In this document: piece after piece, positions 1 through 11,918 of the stretch
Layout: every line of letters begins with the position of its first letter
How positions within the stretch are numbered: the stretch's first letter is position 1
DNA from: Variovorax terrae
GTDB lineage: Bacteria > Pseudomonadota > Gammaproteobacteria > Burkholderiales > Burkholderiaceae_C
Length of the DNA: 64,000 nt
Assembly (NCBI RefSeq): GCF_022809125.1
Contig: NZ_JALGBI010000001.1
Coordinates: forward strand, 1,178,001 to 1,242,000
Reading direction: 5' to 3'
Position numbers and translations under genes: made by a program
The notes under the pieces: generated by a model
What the model saw: the letters and a program-made list of their open reading frames with translations, nothing else
The model's database searches: none
Told to the model about the DNA's origin: nothing

Positions 1-669
1 CTTGACCATCAGGCGGCGCAGGAATTCGGCCTCGAGTTCCGGGTCGGTCGGGCGCGGCTGCCAGCGGGTGTCGGTCTTCTGCGAGTTCTCGGAGGTGTAG
101 ACCTCGACCATGCCGCGATGGCTGATGTAGACCTCGGTGCCGCCCGAGGGCGTGCGCTCGAGCCGGGTGCGGAACTTGTCGCGCTCGCCAGTGGAGTAGA
201 GCGAATCGAACACCTTGCCGATGGTGTTGCGGATGAAGTCCTGCGGCAGCTTGGCGCGGTTCTCGGCCCAGTCGGTTTCCATGATGCCGAGGTTCTGCTG
301 GTCCAGCGTCAGCAGGAAGCCGTTTTCCTGCCAGAAGTCGCGCACCGGGCCCCAGAGCTGGTCGGCCGAGCGGTTGACCACCAGCCAGCGCTGGTTGCCG
401 TCGCGCTCGATGCGCACGTCGCCGATGGCGGTGGCCGCGGTGGCCGTGGACGGATCGACCGCCCTGCCGACCTGCATGCTGGTGGCCGTGACGGCGCCGC
501 CGGGGATCGCATAACGCGTATCGCGCGAGAGCTGGGACAGGTCGGGCGGGATCTCGAGCGAGGGCGCCTTGCCGGCGCTCTTGTAGTCGATCTTGTCGCC
601 GTCCATGATGGTGCAGGCGGCCAGCGCCATCGAGAGGCCAAGCAGCCCGGCTCTTGCAAAATGATTCAC
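1..669 (-). CDS. bamC: Outer membrane assembly lipoprotein BamC (partial, runs off left edge)
   Basis: Lipoprotein of the BAM complex that inserts beta-barrel proteins into the outer membrane. The frame is open from a GTG at 669 to the window edge (223 codons). The start is chosen because GAGGA lies about 8 bases upstream and it gives a short signal peptide ending in a lipobox (MALAAC, Cys19). The mature N-terminus holds the BamC-like segment with IPPDLSQLSRDTRYAIP, and the last visible residues (DPELEAEFLRRLMVK) fit the family. It lies 28 bases downstream of dapA on the same strand, the dapA-bamC order common in proteobacteria, so co-transcription is likely. The C-terminal part lies outside the window. 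Confidence 0.85.
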   Translation of the reverse strand, partial: MNHFARAGLLGLSMALAACTIMDGDKIDYKSAGKAPSLEIPPDLSQLSRDTRYAIPGGAVTATSMQVGRAVDPSTATAATAIGDVRIERDGNQRWLVVNRSADQLWGPVRDFWQENGFLLTLDQQNLGIMETDWAENRAKLPQDFIRNTIGKVFDSLYSTGERDKFRTRLERTPSGGTEVYISHRGMVEVYTSENSQKTDTRWQPRPTDPELEAEFLRRLMVK

Positions 670-697
670 GTCGTGTTCCTCGGAAGGGTCGGTACTG

Positions 698-1582
698 TCA
701 GATCAGGCCGCTGGCGCGCAGGGCGCCTTCAACCACGGCTTCGTTGGCCTGGGCCAGCGGCGTCATCGGCAGGCGCATGGTGCCGCCGCACAGGCTCATG
801 CGGGCCATGGCCCACTTGAGCGGGATCGGGTTGGCTTCCACGAACAGGTGCTTGTGCACGGGCATCAGCCTGAACTGGATCTCCATGGCGCGCCGGGCGT
901 CGCCGGCCAGCGCCGCCACGCACAGTTCATGCATGGCGCGCGGCGCGATGTTGGCCGTCACGCTGATGTTGCCCTGGCCGCCGCACAGCATCAGGGCCAC
1001 GGCCGTCGGGTCGTCGCCCGAATAGACGGCGAAGCCCTGGGGCACGTCGCGGATCAGCCACTGCGCGCGCTCGATGTTGCCCGTGGCTTCCTTGATGCCG
1101 ACGATGCCGTGCACCTGGGCCAGGCGCAGCACGGTGTCGTGCGCCATATCGGCCACGGTGCGGCCCGGCACGTTGTACAGCACGATCGGCAGGTCGCCGG
1201 TGGCTTCGGCGATCGCCTTGAAGTGCTGGTACTGGCCTTCCTGCGTGGGCTTGTTGTAGTAGGGCACGACCTGCAGCTGGCAGTCGGCGCCGACGCTCTT
1301 GGCGAAGCGCGCGAGCTCGATCGCCTCGGCCGTCGAATTGGCGCCGCAGCCGGCCATGATGGGCACCCGGCCCTTGGCCTGCTCGACCGAGACGCGGATG
1401 ATCTCGCAATGTTCTTCCACGTTGACCGTGGGCGATTCGCCTGTGGTGCCGACCACGCCAATGCAGTCGGTGCCTTCGGCGATATGCCAGTCGATCAGCT
1501 TGCGCAGGGTGGGGTAGTCCACGCTGCCGTCATCAAGCATCGGGGTCACGAGCGCCACGATGCTGCCGGTAATGGGTGTCAT
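698..1582 (-). CDS. dapA: 4-hydroxy-tetrahydrodipicolinate synthase
   Basis: Cytoplasmic enzyme condensing pyruvate with aspartate semialdehyde, the first committed step of the diaminopimelate/lysine branch that feeds peptidoglycan. 294 residues, the normal family length for this TIM-barrel aldolase. Visible motifs are the GTTGE loop (45-49), the catalytic tyrosine in VLYNVPGRT (Tyr136) and the Schiff-base lysine in GIKEATG (Lys164). It starts 34 bases after the end of the methyltransferase gene and is followed by bamC, all on the minus strand, so the SDR-methyltransferase-dapA-bamC block may be one transcript. Confidence 0.97.
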   Translation of the reverse strand: MTPITGSIVALVTPMLDDGSVDYPTLRKLIDWHIAEGTDCIGVVGTTGESPTVNVEEHCEIIRVSVEQAKGRVPIMAGCGANSTAEAIELARFAKSVGADCQLQVVPYYNKPTQEGQYQHFKAIAEATGDLPIVLYNVPGRTVADMAHDTVLRLAQVHGIVGIKEATGNIERAQWLIRDVPQGFAVYSGDDPTAVALMLCGGQGNISVTANIAPRAMHELCVAALAGDARRAMEIQFRLMPVHKHLFVEANPIPLKWAMARMSLCGGTMRLPMTPLAQANEAVVEGALRASGLI

Positions 1583-1616
1583 GTCCGCAGTTTTGAACGG
1601 TAAACGAGCATTTTAC

Positions 1617-2186
1617 TCAGAGCCGGTGTCGCGCCGGCGGTTCCCCGGCGGGGCCTTCGCGCACGGCGGCGATGCGCTGCACGAAGCGCGCGGGCGCTTC
1701 CAGGAAACCGTCTTCGTAGGCCACCACGCGCAGGCCCTGGCAGGCCTGCAGCAGTTCGCCGGGGCGCAGCAGGAAATCCGGGCGCGCGGGCTTGCCCACG
1801 GTTTCGTTGCCGGCTGCGAAGGTTTCATAGAGCAGCACGCCGCCCGGCGCGACGCTGGCGGCGATGACCGGCAGCAGCGGCCGCCAGAGGTAGTTCGTGA
1901 CGACCACGCCCTCGAAGCGGCGGCCGGCCAGGGGCCAGGGCCCGCCTTCGATGTCGACCAGCAGGGCCTGGCCGAGCGGCGCCACGGCCTCGATGGCCTG
2001 CGGCGAACGGTCGACGCCGACCACCGGGTGGCCGTGCTGCGCAAACCAGCGCATGTGGCGGCCCAGGCCGCAGGCCACGTCGAGCACCGTGCCGTGCGCG
2101 GGCACGAGGTGCGACCAGCGCCGGACCCAGGCGGAGGGGGCTTCGCTGCCGTGCGCCGGCGGCGGGGCGGGAGACTGCGTGCTCAA
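1617..2186 (-). CDS. Class I SAM-dependent methyltransferase
   Basis: Predicted soluble methyltransferase of 189 residues; substrate unknown. Motif I of the Rossmann SAM fold is clear (TVLDVACGLGRHMRWF, about residues 34-49), followed by an acidic residue ending strand beta2 (VVGVDRS) and VVVTNYLWRPLLP in the motif IV region. No ATG lies upstream of motif I in this frame. The proposed start is the TTG at 2186, which overlaps the TGA stop of the upstream SDR gene as TTGA, suggesting translational coupling. The frame stays open far upstream, but that part is an out-of-frame shadow of the SDR gene. Fold assignment is firm, start moderate, function open. Confidence 0.8.
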   Translation of the reverse strand: MSTQSPAPPPAHGSEAPSAWVRRWSHLVPAHGTVLDVACGLGRHMRWFAQHGHPVVGVDRSPQAIEAVAPLGQALLVDIEGGPWPLAGRRFEGVVVTNYLWRPLLPVIAASVAPGGVLLYETFAAGNETVGKPARPDFLLRPGELLQACQGLRVVAYEDGFLEAPARFVQRIAAVREGPAGEPPARHRL

Positions 2187-2995
2187 TGCGGCTTGACCTC
2201 GTCCTTGAGCGCGGCCAGCGCCATCTTCTCCACCAGGCCGGGCGCCACGAGCTTCATGAAGCGGCCGAGCCGGCCCCTGGCCGTCATCACCACCTCGCGC
2301 TGGCGCCGCTCCATGCCCTCGAGGATCAGGCGCGCGCATTCCTCGGTGCTCATGGCGTCGTCCTCCTTGAGCCCGCTGGCACCGGCGGCCACGCCCTGGG
2401 CGTTGTAGCCGCGGTAGCGGATCTGGGTGGCCACCACGCCGGGGTAGGCCGTGGTGACACTCACGCCCGCGCCCCTGAGTTCGGCGCGCAGCGCCTCGAA
2501 GAAGCCGGTCATGGCGAACTTGGTGGCGCTGTAGGCGGTGCGCCCCGGGACGCCCATCAGGCCGGCCAGCGAAGACACGGCGACGATCTGGCCGCGCGTG
2601 GCCTTCAGGTGGGCGAGCGCCGCGTGGGTGCACCAGACGCTGCCCCACAGGTTGACGCGCATCAGGTTCTCGTACCAGGCCAGGTCCTCGGCCCGCACGT
2701 CCGAGAACAGCGCCTGGGCCGACACGCCCGCGTTGTTGATGAGCGCATCGAGCCGGCCGAAGGCCTGCATGGCGGCCGCGATCAGGGCGCGGCATTGGGC
2801 CTCGACCGAGACGTCGGTCTTCACCACCAGCACCTGCGCGCCCAGCTCGCGGCATTGCGCGGCCACGGCCTGCAGCGCCTCCTCGTTGCGGGCCGCCAGC
2901 ACCAGGGCCGCGCCGGCCCCGTGCGTGCGCGCCAGTTGCCGCGCCATCTCGGCGCCGATGCCATCCGACGCACCGGTGATCACTATGGTTTTCAT
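2183..2995 (-). CDS. SDR-family NAD(P)-dependent oxidoreductase
   Basis: Short-chain dehydrogenase of 270 residues, probably cytoplasmic. The cofactor motif TGASDGIG is at 7-14, NNAG at 87-90, and the catalytic Ser141, Tyr155 and Lys159 are present (YSATK). The C-terminal extension with several basic residues (RGRLGRFMKLVAPG) resembles classical SDRs annotated as fatty-acyl or steroid reductases, but the substrate cannot be called. The start is set at 2995 because it places the glycine motif at the usual distance; the frame is open 40 codons further upstream without family-like sequence. The first codons (ATGAAAACCATAG) are also the terminal dyad of a dispersed repeat copy. The stop overlaps the methyltransferase TTG. 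Confidence 0.9.
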   Translation of the reverse strand: MKTIVITGASDGIGAEMARQLARTHGAGAALVLAARNEEALQAVAAQCRELGAQVLVVKTDVSVEAQCRALIAAAMQAFGRLDALINNAGVSAQALFSDVRAEDLAWYENLMRVNLWGSVWCTHAALAHLKATRGQIVAVSSLAGLMGVPGRTAYSATKFAMTGFFEALRAELRGAGVSVTTAYPGVVATQIRYRGYNAQGVAAGASGLKEDDAMSTEECARLILEGMERRQREVVMTARGRLGRFMKLVAPGLVEKMALAALKDEVKPH

Positions 2996-3035
2996 AGCAG
3001 GAAATGACCTATCTGCCTGGACCTCAGGCCAAAAA
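2983..3035 (-). repeat. 55-bp dispersed repeat, copy 1 (overlaps SDR start)
   Basis: On the minus strand this reads GGCC..GAGGTCC..GGTCATTTCC then the dyad TGCTATgaaaaccATAG. This matches the consensus inferred from the eleven copies in the window: AAATCGGCC, GATGTCCTTGTC, GGTCATTT, then TGCTATnnATTnnATAGCA. The dyad contains the ATG of the SDR gene. Confidence 0.7.
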
Positions 3036-3050
3036 CGTCTGAACCAGGCC

Positions 3051-3176
3051 CTAAAAGCAGGCCCAGACCTGGTTGGCGAGTGTGACCAGGAAGTCGGGCC
3101 GCGTGTACAGGGCAAACACTGCCAGCAGCACCGCCAGCGCGGTGCCGTAGGCCAGCAGCTTGCGGCCTGTTGTCAT
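3051..3176 (-). CDS. 41-residue single-pass membrane protein
   Basis: Small reading frame: ATG at 3176, TAG at 3051. The product starts MTTGRKLLAYGTALAVLLAV and ends with a short soluble tail finishing NQVWACF. It has a positively charged N-terminus, one hydrophobic helix (about residues 7-24), then TRPDF, the layout of a bitopic small membrane protein. It lies 55 bases upstream of the SDR gene on the same strand. I recognise no function. The organised charge/helix/aromatic-tail pattern, high-GC codon use and convincing start and stop make it more than chance. A Cys-Phe carboxy end is visible. Confidence 0.6.
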   Translation of the reverse strand: MTTGRKLLAYGTALAVLLAVFALYTRPDFLVTLANQVWACF

Positions 3177-3248
3177 CTCAGCGCTCCATGAGCGCTACGC
3201 GCCGCCCGCAGCGGCTCCAAAGGCCGCGGAGCAGGCCATGCCAGTGCA

Positions 3249-3412
3249 CCCGCGGAACCGGCTTGGCCGGGCCGCTGGGTGAGCCCCCTTGAGGGGGCTG
3301 AGAGGCCGCGGCTCCAGACCTGCCTGCGCAGGTCTGGACGGACTCGAAGAGCCACTGCCTCTGGCAGCGGCATCACGCCGCAGGCGCTTCGGGGGTGTTT
3401 CATTTCAAGCCC
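3249..3412. repeat. GC-rich intergenic repeat with stacked hairpins, copy 1
   Basis: Fills most of the 228-bp gap 3177-3404. It begins CGCGGAACCGGCTTGGCCGG and ends near GGCGCTTCGGGGGTG; the same two blocks recur at 35384-35463. Between them are perfect stems: AGCCCCC/GGGGGCT (3282-3288 with 3293-3299) and CCAGACCTGC/GCAGGTCTGG (3314-3323 with 3328-3337). Similar elements are common in Comamonadaceae intergenic DNA as I recall. It may act as a transcript end for the MFS gene. No gene is seen here. Confidence 0.65.
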
Positions 3413-4622
3413 CCTGGGGCGCGGTGCGCCGGATCGCGTTTTCCTTGACCGGCAGGTTGACCAGGGCCGCGAAGATGCCCAGCGCGATCGCGATGTACCA
3501 GACCACGTCGTAGCTGCCGGTGCGGTCATACAGGTAGCCGCCCAGCCAGACGCCCATGAAGCTGCCGATCTGGTGGCTGAAGAACACGAAGCCGCTCAGC
3601 ATCGACAGGTGCGCCACGCCGAAGATCTGCGCCACCACCGCATTGGTGGGCGGCACGGTGGACAGCCACAGCAGGCCCATCACGGCCGAGAACAGGTAGA
3701 CGCTCGCCGGCGACAGCGGCGCCAGCAGGAACAGGCTGATGGCCACGGCGCGTGCGAAATAGATGAAGGCCAGGATGTTCTTCTTGGCCAGCCGCTGGCC
3801 CAGCGTGCCCGCGATGTAGGTGCCGAACACGTTGAACAGGCCGATCAGCGCCAGCGCGTAGCTGGCCACCTGGGGCGACAGGCCCTTGTCCTTGAGGTAG
3901 CTGGGCATGTGCACGCCGATGAACACCACCTGGAAGCCGCAGACGAAGTAGCCCGCCATCAGCAGCTGGAAGCTCGGGTACTTGAAGGCTTCGCGCAGCG
4001 CCTGGCCGATGGTCTGCTCGCGCCGCGGCGCGGCGCCGCCGGCGAAGCCCGGCTCGCGCAGGCCCCAGGCCAGCGGCACCATGAGCAGGGCGGCGAAGCC
4101 CAGCAGCGTCAGCGCTTGCTGCCAGCCGAAGCTGCTGATCAGGAAGCCCTCGGTCGGCACCATCAGGAACTGGCCGAATGAGCCGGCCGCCGCCGCGATG
4201 CCCATGGCCCAGGAGCGCTTGTCGGCCGCCACGTTGCGGCCGATCACGCCATAGATCACCGCGTAGGTGGTGCCGGCCTGCGCCGCGCCAATCAGCACGC
4301 CCGCCGTGCCCGCGAACAGCAGCGGCGTGGGCGAATGCGCCATGCCCATCAGGCCCAGCGCATAGAGCAGCGCGCCGCCGATGATGACGCGGAAGGCGCC
4401 GAAGCGGTCGGCCAGCATGCCCGCGAAGATGCCGGCGCAGCCCCAGGTCAGGTTCTGCAGGGCGATGGCGAAGGCGAAGGTCTCGCGGCTCCAGCCGTTG
4501 GCCTGGGTCACCGGCTGGAGCCAGAGCCCGAAGCCGTGGCGGATGCCCATGGACAGGGTCACGATGGCCGCGCCGCAGACCAGCAGCTGGGCCATCGACA
4601 GTTGTTTGGGTTGTGAACTCAT
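3405..4622 (-). CDS. MFS transporter
   Basis: Inner-membrane major facilitator of 405 residues with about twelve hydrophobic helices and a short cytoplasmic N-terminus (MSSQPKQLSMAQ). The helix1-2 region RHGFGLWLQPVTQANGWSRE and loop ADRFGAFR (the MFS loop 2-3 motif) are visible, with a charged central loop (REPGFAGGAAPRREQ) between the two six-helix halves. This N-terminal pattern is typical of MFS members annotated as YbfB/OFA or monocarboxylate-type transporters in betaproteobacteria. The substrate cannot be inferred from context. The gene is divergent from parE; the 113-bp gap must hold both promoters. Confidence 0.92.
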   Translation of the reverse strand: MSSQPKQLSMAQLLVCGAAIVTLSMGIRHGFGLWLQPVTQANGWSRETFAFAIALQNLTWGCAGIFAGMLADRFGAFRVIIGGALLYALGLMGMAHSPTPLLFAGTAGVLIGAAQAGTTYAVIYGVIGRNVAADKRSWAMGIAAAAGSFGQFLMVPTEGFLISSFGWQQALTLLGFAALLMVPLAWGLREPGFAGGAAPRREQTIGQALREAFKYPSFQLLMAGYFVCGFQVVFIGVHMPSYLKDKGLSPQVASYALALIGLFNVFGTYIAGTLGQRLAKKNILAFIYFARAVAISLFLLAPLSPASVYLFSAVMGLLWLSTVPPTNAVVAQIFGVAHLSMLSGFVFFSHQIGSFMGVWLGGYLYDRTGSYDVVWYIAIALGIFAALVNLPVKENAIRRTAPQGA

Positions 4623-4722
4623 GCGCAGAATGTAGCGATTTCGGGCCGAGGCTGCAGGCGGCCTCCGGGGTGTGCCGGCCAGGTGGCTGTATTTGTATCC
4701 AGTGGTTTGGGCGGCAAGCCAC

Positions 4723-4735
4723 TACAATCCGCCCC
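4723..4735 (+). promoter_or_regulatory. -10 element of parE, probably leaderless transcript
   Basis: TACAAT at 4723-4728 ends only 7 bases before the parE ATG (4736). With normal spacing, transcription would begin at or within a base or two of the start codon, and no ribosome-binding site is seen before the ATG. No strong -35 is visible 16-18 bases upstream. This is inference from position only. Confidence 0.4.
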
Positions 4736-6718
<1,983 letters not shown>

Positions 6719-6740
6719 GCGCACGCGAGAACCGCCCCGC

Positions 6741-7796
6741 ATGAACATCGTCTACAACGCAAGGCACGCCGCCCATGCGCCGCAGCAGGAATTTTTCCGC
6801 GGCCGGCTGGTGCCTGCCGTGGACCGGCCCGAACGCGCCGCGCAACTGTGGCAGGCGCTGCAGCACAGCGGCCTGGGCACGGAGCGGCCCCTGCGCGACC
6901 ACGGCCTGGCGCCGCTCGAGCGCGTGCACAGCCCGGCCTACCTGCGCTTCCTGCAGGGCGCCTACGCGCAGTGGCAAGCGCTGGGCGGCACGGGCGAGGC
7001 GTTTCCGGCGGTCTGGCCGGTGCGCACGCTGCGCCACGACATCGAGCCGCGCAATTTCTCGGGCCAGCTCGGCCTGTACTCCATGGACAACGGCACGCCG
7101 CTGACCGCCGGCGCCTGGGAGGCCGCCTACTGGGGCGCCCAGGCCGCGCTCAGCGGGCTGGACGCACTGGCCGGGCAAGGGGCGGGCGCCAGCGCCTACG
7201 TGCTCACGCGTCCGCCGGGCCACCATGCGGGGCGCGATTTCTTCGGCGGCTACTGCTTCGTCAACCACGCGGCCGTGGCGGCGCAGGCCGCGCTCGACGG
7301 CGGCGCGGCGCGCGTGGCCGTGCTCGACCTCGACTACCACCACGGCAACGGCACCCAGGCCCTGTTCTACGACCGCAGCGACGTGCTGTTCGTGAGCCTC
7401 CATGGCGACCCGCTGACCGAGTACCCGTTCTACCTCGGCCATGCCGACGAGCGCGGCGAAGGCGCGGGCCTGGGCTGCAACCTCAACCTGCCGCTGGCGG
7501 CCGGCACGAGCAACGCCGACTGGCTGGTGGCCCTGCGCGAGGCGCTGGCCTGCGTGAGCGCCTACGCGCCCGAGCTGCTGGTGGTCTCGCTCGGGCTCGA
7601 CACCAGCGCCGACGACCCGATCTGCAGCTTCTCGCTGGGCACGGACGAATTCACCGCCATCGGCCGCAGCCTGGCCGCGCTGGGCCTGCCCTGCCTGCTG
7701 GTGCAGGAGGGCGGCTACGCGGTCGAGGCCGTCGGAGCGCACCTGCTGGCGGTGCTCGGCGGGCTGGCCCGCCCTCGGCAGGGGGCCGTGGCATGA
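6741..7796 (+). CDS. Histone deacetylase-family / acetylpolyamine amidohydrolase-like protein
   Basis: Zinc-dependent amidohydrolase of 351 residues, probably cytoplasmic. Active-site signatures: RPPGHHAG (His161-His162), LDLDYHHGNGTQ with metal ligands Asp198 and His200, and GLDTSADDP with Asp287. The family hydrolyses acetyl-lysine or acetylpolyamines; length and the DLDYHHGNGT form are closest to bacterial acetylpolyamine amidohydrolases, an inference. It starts 22 bases after parE and its stop overlaps the next gene as ATGA. A second, different family member is at 36446. Confidence 0.92.
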   Translation: MNIVYNARHAAHAPQQEFFRGRLVPAVDRPERAAQLWQALQHSGLGTERPLRDHGLAPLERVHSPAYLRFLQGAYAQWQALGGTGEAFPAVWPVRTLRHDIEPRNFSGQLGLYSMDNGTPLTAGAWEAAYWGAQAALSGLDALAGQGAGASAYVLTRPPGHHAGRDFFGGYCFVNHAAVAAQAALDGGAARVAVLDLDYHHGNGTQALFYDRSDVLFVSLHGDPLTEYPFYLGHADERGEGAGLGCNLNLPLAAGTSNADWLVALREALACVSAYAPELLVVSLGLDTSADDPICSFSLGTDEFTAIGRSLAALGLPCLLVQEGGYAVEAVGAHLLAVLGGLARPRQGAVA

Positions 7797-8326
7797 GCAG
7801 CCGTGTGCGCCTGCGCCCCACCATGCAGAGCGACCTGGAGTTCGTGCTCTCGCTCGAGCAGGACCAGGCCAACCAGCCCTTCATCACGCCCTGGGAGCGC
7901 ACTCAGCACGAGGCGGCGATCCGCTTTCCCGATTTCCGGCACTTCATCATCGAGGGCGGCCCGGACCTGGACGCCGAGGGCTTCCTGATCCTGATCGGCT
8001 GTCGCAGCCCGCACCAGTCGCTGGAGCTCAAGCGCATGGTGGTGCGCACGCAGGGCGCGGGCTTCGGCCGCGCCGCCCTGCGCGTGGCCAAGAAGGTGGC
8101 GTTCGACGACCTCGGCGCGCACCGGCTGTGGCTGGACGTGAAGGCCCACAACACCCGGGCCCAGGCGCTGTACGACAGCGAGGGCTTCGTGGTCGAGGGC
8201 CGCCTGCGCGAGGCGGTGCGCGTGGCTCGCTCGGAAGGCGGCGGCTACGACTCGCTGATCGTCATGTCCATGCTGCAGCCCGAATTCGCCGCCCGACGCG
8301 GCCTCGGCCGGGAGCTCTTCGCATGA
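7793..8326 (+). CDS. GNAT-family N-acetyltransferase (RimJ/RimL-like)
   Basis: Acyl-CoA-dependent acetyltransferase, 177 residues. It begins with the family-typical RLRPTMQSDLEFVLSLE. The acetyl-CoA-binding motif A region is ELKRMVVRTQGAGFGRAALR, with a GxG turn in place of the full R/QxxGxG/A. The late motif HRLWLDVKAHNTRAQALYDSEGF is diagnostic of the RimJ/L-type subfamily. Both ends overlap neighbours by ATGA (start 7793 with the deacetylase stop, stop 8326 with the transglycosylase start), so it belongs to the parE-parC operon. The acceptor substrate is unknown; pairing with a deacetylase-fold enzyme is suggestive only. Confidence 0.9.
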   Translation: MSSRVRLRPTMQSDLEFVLSLEQDQANQPFITPWERTQHEAAIRFPDFRHFIIEGGPDLDAEGFLILIGCRSPHQSLELKRMVVRTQGAGFGRAALRVAKKVAFDDLGAHRLWLDVKAHNTRAQALYDSEGFVVEGRLREAVRVARSEGGGYDSLIVMSMLQPEFAARRGLGRELFA

Positions 8327-9180
8327 GCCGATTCTGGCATCAAATAGGCTGGAGGTCCTTGCTGGCGGGTCTTGGATTGCTATCAATTTTGCAGCAGCCG
8401 GCGCATGCCGACGTGTGGGGCTATGTCGACGAGAAGGGCGTGGCGCATTTCGCCGCGGAGCGCGAGGACGAGCGCTACGAGCTGTTCTTCCGCGGCGACG
8501 AGAGCTTCGACACCGCCCAGGGCGTGGCCCCCGGCGCGGCGGCCCGGGGCGCGGGCACGCCGCGCGCGGTCAGCGTGCCGACCGCCGGGCCCCGGCTGAT
8601 CGCCTTCTTCGAGGTGTCGCCGAGCTACAAGGCGATCAAGCATGTGCTGCGCGAGGCCTCGGACCTGCACAAGATCGACTACGAGCTGCTGCAGGCGCTG
8701 ATCGCCACCGAATCCGGCTTCGACACCGGCGCCGTCTCGCCCAAGGGCGCGGTCGGGCTGATGCAGATCATGCCCGCCACGGCGCAGCGCTACGGCGTGC
8801 AGGGCGACCGCACCGCCCCGGTCGAGAAGAAGCTGACCGATCCGCGTATCAACATCCGCGCCGGCGCGCGCTACCTGAGCGACCTGATCGCCATGTTCCC
8901 TGGCCGGCTCGAGCTGGCGCTGGCCGCCTACAACGCGGGCGAGGGCGCGGTGCAGCGCGCGGGCAACCAGATTCCCAATTACAAGGAAACGCAGAACTAT
9001 GTGAAGACGGTGATGCAGCTCTACACCATGCTGAAGCCGCCCTCCATGATGTCCACGCCCCGGCGCGTGCGCATGGAGCTGCCGGGCAGCGTGCCCGGGC
9101 GCGGCAACATGGTGGCCCCCCTGGGCGGCGCGGTCAGCGCGGCGCCCGTGTCTTCCGAATTCAAGATTGAACGCGACTAG
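8323..9180 (+). CDS. Periplasmic lytic transglycosylase (SLT domain)
   Basis: Peptidoglycan lytic transglycosylase of 285 residues. An N-terminal signal peptide (SLLAGLGLLSILQQPAHA, cleaved near residue 29) is followed by a DUF4124-like start (DVWGYVDEKGVAHF). The C-terminal SLT domain has the catalytic glutamate in ALIATESGFDTGAVSPKGAVG, then LMQIMPATAQRYG, GARYLSDL and ALAAYNAGEGAV. The start overlaps the GNAT stop (ATGA). Most of the signal peptide (about residues 7-25) is encoded by a copy of the dispersed 55-bp repeat (8342-8396). Confidence 0.94.
   Translation: MSRFWHQIGWRSLLAGLGLLSILQQPAHADVWGYVDEKGVAHFAAEREDERYELFFRGDESFDTAQGVAPGAAARGAGTPRAVSVPTAGPRLIAFFEVSPSYKAIKHVLREASDLHKIDYELLQALIATESGFDTGAVSPKGAVGLMQIMPATAQRYGVQGDRTAPVEKKLTDPRINIRAGARYLSDLIAMFPGRLELALAAYNAGEGAVQRAGNQIPNYKETQNYVKTVMQLYTMLKPPSMMSTPRRVRMELPGSVPGRGNMVAPLGGAVSAAPVSSEFKIERD
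8342..8396 (+). repeat. 55-bp dispersed repeat, copy 2 (inside transglycosylase signal peptide)
   Basis: Reads AAATAGGCTGGAGGTCC, TTGCTGGCGGGTC, then TTGCTATCAATTTTGCAGCA, in register with the consensus of the other copies. It lies wholly inside the reading frame and encodes the h-region of the signal peptide (LLAGLGLLSIL). Confidence 0.75.
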
Positions 9181-9203
9181 GGCCTGCGGGCACTGAAAAA
9201 ACA

Positions 9204-9252
9204 GTGTGAGCAGGCCTTGGTCTCCCGGCATGGACCGTGTGAACAGGCCCTG
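9204..9252 (+). repeat. Pair of 16-bp direct repeats before parC
   Basis: GTGTGAGCAGGCCTTG (9204-9219) and GTGTGAACAGGCCCTG (9237-9252) differ at two positions and sit 33 bases apart in the 80-bp gap before parC. A similar string (GTCTGAACCAGGCCCT) occurs near 3037-3052. Possibly a binding-site pair or repeat debris; function unknown. Confidence 0.4.
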
Positions 9253-9260
9253 ATTCTTCA

Positions 9261-11623
<2,363 letters not shown>

Positions 11624-11627
<4 letters not shown>

Positions 11628-11809
11628 TGGACGGCCTCAGCCTGTCGAGCGTGGTGGTGGCCGCGCTGGGCTTCGCCATCGCCTTCGGCATTGCCCGCAC
11701 CATCGCCACCGTGGTCGGCAAGCGCCGCCGCGCGCGCGAGCAGGCCGAGGCGCAGCGCCAGCAGAGCCGCCAGGTCAAGCGCGCGCTGGAGCGCAAGCGC
11801 AAGGGGTAG
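11624..11809 (+). CDS. Small membrane protein after parC
   Basis: 61-residue product starting [20 protein letters not shown]: one transmembrane helix (about 7-30) followed by a strongly basic, glutamine-rich tail ([29 protein letters not shown]) that could form a coil or bind nucleic acid or phospholipid heads. The ATG at 11624 overlaps the parC stop (ATGA); a second in-frame ATG follows at 11627. No family is recognised. Translational coupling to parC argues that it is a real gene. Confidence 0.7.
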
Positions 11810-11918
11810 TTTTCAGGTGAGGTGCTGCTGCGTGCGCCTGGGCAAGGAGCGCGAGCAGATGCTCTGGTGCGTGCCCCGAATGGCGTCGGGCGACACCACG
11901 TCGCTCCAGGCGCGGGTG

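Noticed and set aside
3177..3404. Possible structured regulatory RNA in the hairpin-rich gap
   Set aside because: The hairpins belong to a dispersed GC-rich repeat that recurs at 35384, so repeat identity explains them better than a riboswitch.
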